Shown here: in pieces, positions 56,089 to 64,000 of the stretch
How positions within the stretch are numbered: position 1 is the stretch's first letter
Layout: the number at the start of each line of letters is the position of its first letter
DNA from: Bufo bufo
Taxonomy: Eukaryota > Chordata > Amphibia > Anura > Bufonidae
Reading direction: 5' to 3'
Length of the DNA: 64,000 bases
Assembly (NCBI RefSeq): GCF_905171765.1
Contig: NC_053393.1
Span: forward strand, 64,511,371-64,575,370
The notes under the pieces: model-generated
What the model saw: only the letters and a program-made list of their open reading frames with translations
What the model was told of the DNA's origin: nothing
Database searches by the model: none
Made by a program: the position numbers and the translations under genes

Positions 56089-56448
56089 GGCCTCATGCAC
56101 ACGACCGTTCCGATTTTTGCGGTCCGCAAACCGCGGATCCGCAAAAAAATTAATCCGCCCGTGTGCCTTCCACAATTTGCGGAACGGAACGGGCGGCCCA
56201 TTGTAGAAATGCCTATTCTTGTCCGCAAAACGGCACTCTGTGTTCAGTCCGCATTCGTTGCTCCGTTCCGTGGCCCCGCAATAAAAATAGAACATGTCCT
56301 ATTCTTGTCCGTTTTGCGGACAAGAATAGGTATTTCTACAATGGGCCTTCCGTTCCACAAATTGCGGAAGGCACACGGGCGGCTTCCGTTTTTTGCGGAT
56401 CCGCGGTTTGCGGACCTCAAAAAACGGCACGGTCGTGTGCATGATGCC
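56089..56448. mobile_element. Foldback MITE (CATGCACACGACCG ends), copy 2
   Basis: 360 bp, with TTA at 56086-56088 and 56449-56451. Ends GGCCTCATGCACACGACCGT and (complement) GGCATCATGCACACGACCGT. Several inverted TTGCGGTCCGCAAACCGCGG-type motifs. Confidence 0.85.
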
Positions 56449-56553
56449 TTAAAGTGAGACTTCAAGCATAGCAATTTCCCCTTAGGTAAATCCTCTAAGG
56501 TGCCATATGCTTTCAACCCAAAATTAGAATCAAAAGTGATTGAAAAGATGTAC

Positions 56554-56920
56554 AGGTGAAACTCGAAAAATTTGAATATCTTGCAAAAGTCCATTTATTT
56601 CAGTAATGCAAATTAAAAGGAATTGCATTAATGCAGCTTAAAATTAGAATTTTGTAAAAAGGTTTAATATTCCAGGCTCAAAGTGTGACACTCTAGTCAG
56701 CTAATTAATCCATACCCCCTGAGCAAAGGGGACCTCAAAATTGTGACTTTGGGGTTCCAAAAGCAGTAAGCCATAACCATCCAAATTATAACAAATAGAG
56801 GCTTGAAATATCTCGTTTTGCATGTAATGAGTCTGTCTCATATGTTAGTTTCACCTTTTAAGTTGTATTACTGAAATAAATGAACTTTGCACAGTATTCA
56901 AATTTTTAGAGTTTCACCTG
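56554..56920. mobile_element. Tc1/mariner-type MITE (CAGGTGAAACTC ends)
   Basis: 367 bp between TA dinucleotides (56552-56553 and 56921-56922). Ends CAGGTGAAACTCGAAAAATT and (complement) CAGGTGAAACTCTAAAAATT. Interior AT-rich, no frame. Confidence 0.83.
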
Positions 56921-57015
56921 TATATGCCCCATTATGGTACCAATAAAAACTACTGCTCATCCTGCAAAAAAACTAAGCTGTGCACAGCTCTGCAGATGGA
57001 AAAATTAAAAAGATA

Positions 57016-57775
57016 ACGTGTTTCCCCGAAAATAAGACATCTCCCGAAAATAAGACCTACCTCTAGTTTTGCCTATCGCTGTAATATAAGGCATCCCCCT
57101 GAAAATAAGGCCGATTATAAAGCATCGGCCGGACATAATGCCTCCCCGATTATAAAGCAAGCCACCCCAGAATGTAAGGAGCTCAATGATTGGCCGCAGC
57201 CGCCGCCAGGACAAGCTGCCGCCTTCTTCCGCCCCGCTGCTCGCTCTGCCCTGATGGAGTCTCACAACTTGGCTGGCACGGACACACAGGGGACGGGGTG
57301 ACAGGTAGGGGGGGGGATATCTGATGGAAGGTGGGGGATGTCTGGTGAAGATGGGTGGGGCGAGACTAAAAACGGTAATTAAAATGACACAGGGTGGGGA
57401 GGGGGATCATTTAAAATGACACAGGGGGATCAGAGGGGGGAATCAAAATGACACAGGAGGATTATAAGGGAGTACTAAAATGCTATAGTAATCCCCCCCC
57501 TCTGATTCTCCTGTACCATTTTAATTCCCCCTTCTGATCCCCCTGTGTCATTTTAAGTGATCCCCCTCCCCACCCTGATACCCCTGTGTCATTTTGATTC
57601 CCTTCTCTGATCACCCTGTGCCATTTTAAGTGATCCCCCTCCCCACCCTGATTTCCTTTTTGTTTGTTCAACAATAAATGTGTACCGTATTTTTCTTCAT
57701 GGAAAAATAAGACATCCCCTGAAAATAAGACCTAGCGCATCTTTTAGACACTGTCTTATTTTCGGGGAAACAGGG
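57016..57775. mobile_element. MITE with GTTTCCCCGAAAATAAGAC ends
   Basis: 760 bp between TA dinucleotides (57014-57015 and 57776-57777). The left end reads ACGTGTTTCCCCGAAAATAA and the right end complements to CCCTGTTTCCCCGAAAATAA. GAAAATAAGACCTA recurs inside each end. Interior blocks AAATGACACAGGGTGGGGAG and GGGGATCA recur inverted. TA target suggests a Tc1/mariner-type MITE. Confidence 0.72.
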
Positions 57776-57876
57776 TATGACTCTCAGAATACGGCAACAC
57801 AAAATCATGTTTCTTTTGGTTAAACAGTGTTTAGTAAAATATAAAAAAGATATATGTATGTATAAATGTATGTATA

Positions 57877-58533
57877 TGTAACACCCCGGAGTGGTGTTAC
57901 CACTACTGCATCCTGCTACTGTCTCTAATGCGCTAATATAATGTCATCTTATGTATGTCTTTCCAGGTCCTCCACACAATGTGCATTCATAATCTTGTTA
58001 TGTAACTGTTTATTACATGTAATGGTTCACCAGCAGGTGGCAGCGTAAATGGCCGAGCTATCCTTAGAGAGAATGGAACTTACCATTCCATTCTTTCCCC
58101 TTTGGGCAGAAGTGGGCCAGTCCTGCTTGTTACCAGAAGGTGGTGGGGAAGTTCTGGTTTGTTCTGGTTGGGATTCCATGTTGGAGCTGCCAGAAATCTA
58201 ACCTACATTTTGACTGAACATAAGTCCGACTACAAGAGTGAAGTGCAGCATAAAGAGGAAACAAAGACACCAAGTTAGCTTGTCAGTACAGCAGAGTGAG
58301 AGAAAGATATAGTAGAGTTGAGTTTGCCTGCCAGTTTAATGCTAAAGCCTGCTGGAACCAAAACAAAGCCTGTAAACTGTTTGAAGAAACGTTTATTCAA
58401 AGTAAAGCAGCCATTGAACTTCATCTCAAGGTCTGGACTCAAGTTCTTTCTAATCCCTCAATTATTCCCCCTATCATTTGCTTCAGAGCCAAAGCCTAGG
58501 GTCCAGCAGTATCGATGTAGGAGCACCGTGACA
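57877..58533 (+). mobile_element. Probable solo LTR
   Basis: TGTAACACCCCGGAGTGGTG start, GTGACA end, about 657 bp, with TG...CA borders. No adjoining coding sequence or clear TSD. Short frames inside lack domains. Confidence 0.5.
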
Positions 58534-58646
58534 CATAAAGAGACATTTAGGCCCCACTACACCACTCAGCATTCCTACACCTGGGACGCGTTATAGGAGG
58601 GCCCTTGGGGGAGGCACCCATTTCATGTGGCCCACAGAATAAAGCT

Positions 58647-58760
58647 CAAATGTTAGCATGGTGGCTCAATGGTTAGCACTGGTGACTTGGAGCACTGGGG
58701 TCTGTATGTTCTCATTGTGTTTGCATGGTTTTCACACTTCAAAAAACTGCTTGAGGGTGA
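58647..58760 (+). mobile_element. SINE fragment
   Basis: TGGTGGCTCAATGGTTAGCA (A-box-like), GCACTGGGGTCTGTATGTTC and GTGTTTGCATGG match the SINE at 11465 with an internal deletion of the B-box part. Confidence 0.6.
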
Positions 58761-59248
58761 CCCTCCTTAGCCATAGCTTGGTTAGGCAGCCATTTCCTGT
58801 TCACTGAGCCAGGAAGTTGAGAGAAGCAGAGACCAGTGCAGCATCAGAAAAGGATCGGCAAATAATGACTACTCTTTTATTTTCATCTCATCCTGCGACT
58901 TAAAAATATATATCCCCAGATAACCCCTTTAAAAGGATTTTCCAACAGTTACAGGCTATGTACACCTTTGGGTGCAATTTTTTAAAATTATTGCATTGTA
59001 CTAATTTTTAAGATAAAAAAATCTTTTTTTTCAATTGGTCTTTATTTAAAATTTTGAACCCCTATCTCTGTAAATCCTTGACATTCTCTAGTAGCAGGCT
59101 CTGAATGTTCACTCAGTTCCATCAGGCAGCTCAGCAGACGGCTCCGAACCTCTGATCTCTGACCTCTGACCTCTTAAACACTCATTATAGCTTAATTCTT
59201 ATCTCAGTGATAAGAATGTGGCTTAAGTAAGTGTTTATGACCTTTCAG

Positions 59249-59412
59249 GCCTGTTTCACATCTGTGTTGAGCAGATCCAGCAGGCTGTTCCGGCGTATAA
59301 CGGGAACTGCCTGATCAGTCACTGCCATGCGCTGCCAGAATTCCAACCGGCTGGCAGTGCACCGCAGTGACTGATCAGGCAGTTCCCGTTAAACGCAGGT
59401 GTGAAACAGGCC
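59249..59412. mobile_element. Nested foldback MITE (GGCCTGTTTCACA ends)
   Basis: 164 bp. Ends GGCCTGTTTCACATCTG and (complement) GGCCTGTTTCACACCTG. TCA on the left and TTA on the right, a near TSD. Arms hold CTGATCAGGCAGTTCCCGTT or its complement. Relative of 27735-27947. Confidence 0.75.
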
Positions 59413-59432
59413 TTACTAATTTACAGATAAGT

Positions 59433-59605
59433 GGGGTCATTTATTAAACTAGTGTAAAGTTGAACTGGCTTAGTTGCCCATAGCAACCAATCAGATTCCT
59501 CCTTTTATTTTTCAAAGAAGCTGTCAAAAACGAAAGGTGGAATCTGATTGGTTGCTATGGGCAACTCAGCTAGTTCTACTTTACACCAGTTTGATAAATG
59601 ACCCC
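59433..59605. mobile_element. Nested foldback MITE (CAACCAATCAGATTCCACC family), copy 3
   Basis: GGGGTCATTTATTAAACTAG left and TTTGATAAATGACCCC right, with inverted CATAGCAACCAATCAGATTC arms. 173 bp. Confidence 0.82.
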
Positions 59606-59867
59606 AAAGGTTTATTAAATGACTGACACAAAGTGAAAGTAACATTCCCACCGCTAGACAGTTAACCCTTTGTGAAAGAACGGCTCAATATTTTAATAAA
59701 GACCAATTGAAAAAATTATTTGTAGCCCAAAATGAGTAAAATGCAATCATAATAAAAATTGTCCCTGAAGGTGTACCATACACAGCCTCTAAATATTACT
59801 TTTCTGTCTTGGATCAGGCTAAACATAACAATTTCTGATAGGAATCATTCTTTCAATTGGTCTTTAG

Positions 59868-60005
59868 TAGAGTTGAGCGAACACCTGGATGTTCGGGTTC
59901 GAGAAGTTCGGCCGAACTTCCCGGAAATGTTCGGGTTCGGGATCCGAACCCGACCCGAACTTCGTCCCGAACCCCATTGAAGTCAATGGGGACCCGAACT
60001 TTTCG
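59868..60005. promoter_or_regulatory. hAT terminus with repeated GTTCGGGTTCG motifs
   Basis: Within about 130 bp there are many direct and inverted copies of TTCGGG/CCCGAA (for example 59895-59960), then CCCATTGAAGTCAATGGGGA, a short palindrome. Subterminal motif clusters are where hAT transposases bind, so this is the probable transposase-recognition region. Confidence 0.55.
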
Positions 60006-60139
60006 GCACTAAAAAGGCTGTAAAACAGCCCAGGAAAGAGCTAGAGGGCTGCAAAAGGCAGCAACATGTAGGTAAAAACAAATGTGGATAGGGAAATGAA
60101 TTAAAATAAAAATAAAATATATAAAAATAAACCAATATC

Positions 60140-61850
60140 AATTGGAGAGAGGTCCCATAGCAGAGAATCTGGCTTCACATCAGCAGAGAATCAGTCTTCA
60201 TGCCATAGCAGAGAATCTGGCTTCACGTCACCCACCACTGTAACAGTCCATTGTCATATATTTAGACCCCGGCACCCAGGCAGAGGAGAGAGGTCCCGTA
60301 AAAGAGAATCTGGCTTCATGTCAGCAGAGAATCAGTCTGCATGTCATAGCAGAGAATCAGGCTTTACGTCACCCAACACTGGAACAGTCCATTGTCAGAT
60401 ATTTAGGCCCAGGCACCCAGGCAGAGGAGAGAGGTCCCGTAACAGAGAATCTGGCTTCATGTCAGCAGAGAATCAGTCTGCATGTCATAGCAGAGAATCA
60501 GGCTTCACGTCACCCACCACTGGAACAGGCCACTGTAACATATTTAGGCCCAGGCACCCAGGCAGAGGAGAGAGGTCCCATAACAGAGATTCAGGCTTCA
60601 TGTCAGCAGAGAATCAGTCTTCATGTCATAGCAGAGAATCAGGCTTCACGTCACCCACCACTGGAACAGGCCACTGTCACATATTTAGGCCCAGGCACCC
60701 AGACAGAGGAGAGAGGTCCCGTAACAGAGAATCTGGCTTCATGTCAGCACAGAATCAGTCTTCATGTCATAGCAGAGAATCAGGCTTCACGTCACCCACC
60801 ACTGGAACAGGCCACTGTCACATATTTAGGCCCAGGCACCCAGGCAGAGGAGAGAGGTCCCATAACAGAGATTCAGGCTTCATGTCAGCAGAGAATCAGT
60901 CTTCATGTCATAGCAGAGAATCAGGCTTCACGTCACCCACCACTGGAACAGGCCACTGTCACATATTTAGGCCCAGGCACCCAGACAGAGGAGAGAGGTC
61001 CCGTAACAGAGAATCTGGCTTCATGTCAGCAGAGAATCAGTCTGCATGTCATAGCAGAGAATCAGGCTTCACGTCACCCACCACTGTAACAGGCCACTGT
61101 CACATATTTAGGCCCAGGCAGAGGAGAGAGGTCCCATAACAGAGATTCAGGCTTCATGTCAGCAGAGAATCAGTCTTCATGTCATAGCAGAGAATCAGGC
61201 TTCACGTCACCCACCACTGGAACAGGCCACTGTCACATATTTAGGCCCAGGCACCCAGACAGAGGAGAGAGGTCCCGTAACAGAGAATCTGGCTTCATGT
61301 CAGCACAGAATCAGTCTTCATGTCATAGCAGAGAATCAGGCTTCACGTCACCCACCACTGGAACAGGCCACTGTCACATATTTAGGCCCCGGCACCCAGA
61401 CAGAGGAGAGAGGTCCTGTAACAGAGAATCTGGCTTCATATCAGCACAGAATCAGTCTTCATGTCATAGCAGAGAATCAGGCTTCACGTCACCCACCACT
61501 GGAACAGGCCACTGTCATATATTTAGGCCCAGGCACCCAGGCAGAGGAGAGAGGTCCCATAACAGAGATTCAGGCTTCATGTCAGCAGAGAATCAGTCTT
61601 CATGTCATAGCAGAGAATCAGGCTTTACGTCACCCACCACTGGAACAGGCCACTGTCACATATTTAGGCCCAGGCACCCAGACAGAGGAGAGAGGTCCCG
61701 TAACAGAGAATCTGGCTTCATGTCAGCACAGAATCAGTCTTCATGTCATAGCAGAGAATCAGGCTTCACGTCACCCACCACTGGAACAGGCCACTGTCAC
61801 ACATTTAGGCCCCGGCACCCAGACAGAGGAGAGGTTCATTCAACTTTGGG
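60140..61850. repeat. 141-bp minisatellite inside the hAT element
   Basis: Twelve or so copies with an exact 141-bp period (the GAGGAGAGAGGTCCC mark is at 60283, 60424, 60565 and 60706). One copy near 61110 has a ~12-bp deletion. Because 141 is 3 x 47, a plus-strand frame stays open with a 47-residue repeat (MSAENQS.CHSRESGFTSPT... in each), interrupted once near 61140. Even units alternate GAGATTCAGG with GAGAATCTGG, hinting at a two-unit higher-order repeat. Confidence 0.93.
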
Positions 61851-61950
61851 TTGCCCCGCAATATAATGGTAAAATGAAAATAAAAATAGGATTGAATGAG
61901 GAAGTGCCCTGGAGTACAATAATATATTGTTAAGGGGAGGTAGTTAATGT

Positions 61951-63987
61951 CTAATCTGCACAAGGGATGGACAGGTCCTGTGGGATCCATGCCTGGTTCA
62001 TTTTTATGAACGTCAGCTTGTCCACATTGGCTGTAGACAGGCGGCTGCGTTTGTCTGTAATGACGCCCCCTGCCTTGCTGAATACACGTTCAGACAAAAC
62101 GCTGGCCGCCGGGCAGGCCCGCACCTCCAAGGCATAAAAGGCTAGCTCTGGCCACGTGGACAATTTGAAGACCCAGAAGTTGAATGGGGCCGAACCATCA
62201 GTCAGTATGTGGAGGGGTGTGCACAGGTACTGTTCCACCATGTTAGTGAAATGTTGCCTCCTGCTAACACGTTCTGTATCAGGTGGTGGTGCAGTTAGCT
62301 GTGGCGTGGTGACAAAACTTTTCCACATCTCTGCCATGCTAACCCTGCCCTCAGAGGAGCTGGCCGTGACACAGCTGCGTTGGCGACCTCTTGCTCCTCC
62401 TCTGCCTTCGCCTTGGGCTTCCACTGGTTCCCCTGTGACATTTGGGAATGCTCTCAGTAGCGCGTCTACCAACGTGCGCTTGTACTCGCGCATCTTCCTA
62501 TCACGCTCCAGTGTAGGAAGTAAGGTGGGCACATTGTCTTTGTACCGGGGATCCAGCAGGGTGGCAACCCAGTAGTCCGCACACGTTAAAATGTGGGCAA
62601 CTCTGCTGTCGTTGCACAGGCACTGCAGCATGTAGTCGCTCATGTGTGCCAGGCTGCCCAGAGGTAAGGACAAGCTGTCCTCTGTGGGAGGCGTATCGTC
62701 ATCGTCCTGTGTTTCTCCCCAGCCACGCACCAGTGATGGGCCCGAGCTGCTTTGGGTGCCACCCCGCTGTGAACATGCTTCATCCTCATCCTCCTCCACC
62801 TCATCCTCGTCCTCCTCGTCCTCCAGTAGTGGGCCCTGTCTGGCCACATTTGTACCTGGCCTCTGCTGTTGCAAAAAACCTCCCTCTGAGTCACTTCGAA
62901 GAGACTGGCCTGAAAGTGCTAAAAATGACCCCTCTTCCTCCTCTTCCTCCTGGGCCACCTCCTCTTCCATCATCGCCCTAAGTGTTTTATCAAGGAGACA
63001 TAGATGTGGTATTGTAACGCTGATAACGGCGTCATCGCCACTGGCCATGTTGGTGGAGTACTCGAAACAGCGCAACAGGGCACACAGGTCTCGCATGGAG
63101 GCCCAGTCATTGGTGGTGAAGTGTGTCTGATCCGCAGTGCGACTGACCCGTGCGTGCTGCAGCTGAAACTCCACTATGGCCTGCTGCTGCTCGCACAGTC
63201 TGTCCAGCATGTGCAAGGTGGAGTTCCACCTGGTGGGCACATCGCATATGAGGCGGTGAGCGGGAAGGCCGAAGTTACGCTGTAGCGCAGACAGGCGTGC
63301 AGCAGCAGGGTGTGAACGCCGGAAGCGCGAACAGACGGCCCGCACTTTATGCAGCAGCTCTGACATGTCGGGGTAGTTGCGAATGAACTTCTGCACCACC
63401 AAATTCAGCACATGCGCCAGGCAAGGGATGTCCCAGAGCTGCAACGAGATTTCGCCCATTATCGCACACCACAAGGCCGGGCTTGAGGCTCACCGGCAGC
63501 AACCACTCGTCGGTCTGTTGTTCTATACCCCGCCACAACTCCTGTGCGGTGTGGGGCCTGTCCCCCAAACATATGAGTTTCAGAATGGCCTGCTGACGTT
63601 TACCCCGTGCTGTGCTGAAGTTGGTGGTGAAGGTGTGTGGCTGACTGGATGAGCAGGTGGAAGAAGAGGAGGAGGAAGCTGAGTAGGAGGAGGAGGAGAC
63701 AGGAGGCAAAGAATGTTGCCCTGCGATCCTTGGCGGCGGAAGGACGTGCGCCAAACAGCTCTCCGCCTGGGGCCCAGCCGCCACTACATTTACCCGTGCT
63801 TACTGGTCCACGTATCTGTGGTTAGGTGGACCTTGCCACAGATGGCGTTGCGCAGTGCACACTTGATTTTATGGGACACTTGGTTGTGCAGGGAAGGCAC
63901 GGCTCTCTTGGAGAAGTAGTGCCGGCTGGGAACAACATACTGTGGGACAGCAAGCGACATGAGCTGTTTGAAGCTGTCTGTGTCCAC
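61951..63987 (-). pseudogene. hAT transposase, frameshifted and 5' partial
   Basis: Three minus-strand frames join in order. 63790-63987: QYVVPSRHYFSKRAVP and HLTTDTWTSKHG, with the first catalytic D in TTDTWT. 63347-63784: serine-rich linker, then KLICLGDRPHTAQELW and VVCDNGRNLVAAL with the second catalytic D. 61951-63474: IPCLAHVLNLVVQKF, DVPTRWNSTLHML, a very acidic insert (62790-62970), and the C-terminal dimerisation region ACPAASVLSERVFSKAGG then VITDKRSRLSTANVDKL. Frame changes near 63785-63795 and 63440-63475 break it. The BED zinc finger would lie beyond 64000. In an intact copy it would cut and paste the element with 8-bp duplications. Confidence 0.85.
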
Positions 63988-64000
63988 CAGCCTAAATGAC

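Larger units (their letters stand above)
58953..59788. mobile_element. Foldback element hosting two nested MITEs
   Basis: AGGCTATGTACACCTTTGGG at the left is answered by complement AGGCTGTGTATGGTACACCT at the right. Further in, TTTTCAATTGGTCTTTATTT (about 59027) faces AATAAAGACCAATTGAAAAA (59695). Two other MITEs lie inside. No clear TSD. Confidence 0.65.
59868..64000 (-). mobile_element. Large autonomous-type hAT element, runs off the window
   Basis: One terminus, TAGAGTTGAGCGAACACCTG, starts near 59868, preceded by a possible target GTCTTTAG. Inward come dense TTCGGGTTCG-type motifs, a spacer, a 141-bp minisatellite (60140-61850), then the transposase on the minus strand (61951 onward). 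The other terminus and the protein's N-terminus lie beyond 64000. Confidence 0.78.

Noticed and set aside
62640..63825. Plus-strand frames rich in serine and proline opposite the transposase
   Set aside because: They are shadows of the minus-strand acidic and serine-rich coding region.

Overview
The window looks like intergenic DNA from a frog or toad (anuran). It is built almost entirely of transposable elements of several classes, palindromic MITEs and minisatellites. The elements include a DIRS tyrosine-recombinase retrotransposon, an L1-clade LINE, CR1/L2-like LINE tails, Penelope-like remnants, LTRs, Tc1/mariner elements, and many hAT and TWA-duplicating (PIF/Harbinger-type) MITEs. The species cannot be named from the sequence. 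I see no host protein-coding exon, tRNA, rRNA or CRISPR. Only three long reading frames look intact: the two L1 ORFs and one Tc1 transposase.

Layout. 1-2980: 3' part of a DIRS element, with the RT/RNase H/methyltransferase-like frame open, the recombinase broken, and a terminal inverted-repeat complex. 3606-5105: a 35/36-bp minisatellite. 5326-6990: a non-autonomous hAT filled with a ~24-bp minisatellite. 7859-9572: a nested inverted-repeat composite. 9620-10441: Penelope-like RT pseudogene. 11465-14305: SINE, MITEs, a probable LTR and a LINE tail. 14455-24130: the same 35/36-bp satellite, split by at least five later insertions, including a complete 5.77-kb L1 at 15782-21555 with a 15-bp target-site duplication (TSD). 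24130-34000: mostly unique DNA with LTRs, MITEs, a 925-bp foldback insertion and a Penelope-like segment that carries a complete hammerhead ribozyme core. 34020-36660: a LINE, interrupted by a Penelope-like insert, itself interrupted by a 930-bp hAT. 39475-42485: a dead Tc1 copy, a MITE and an apparently intact Tc1 with a 341-aa transposase. 43000-51300: MITEs, a long-TIR foldback, three short hAT MITEs with exact 8-bp TSDs, and a stretch of unique DNA. 51290-54064: a 2,775-bp hAT-type element made of palindromes and minisatellites. 55400-59800: MITEs, an LTR and a nested foldback. 59868-64000+: a large hAT element with a 141-bp minisatellite between its terminus and a frameshifted transposase; it runs off the window.

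The elements do not form a pathway; their relation is stratigraphic. Exact TSDs let the order of insertion be read. Two themes recur. Four separate hAT-type elements carry internal minisatellites, and the 35/36-bp satellite has acted as a landing pad for retroelements and DNA elements. The most functional-looking non-protein feature is the hammerhead core on the minus strand at 30606-30655.
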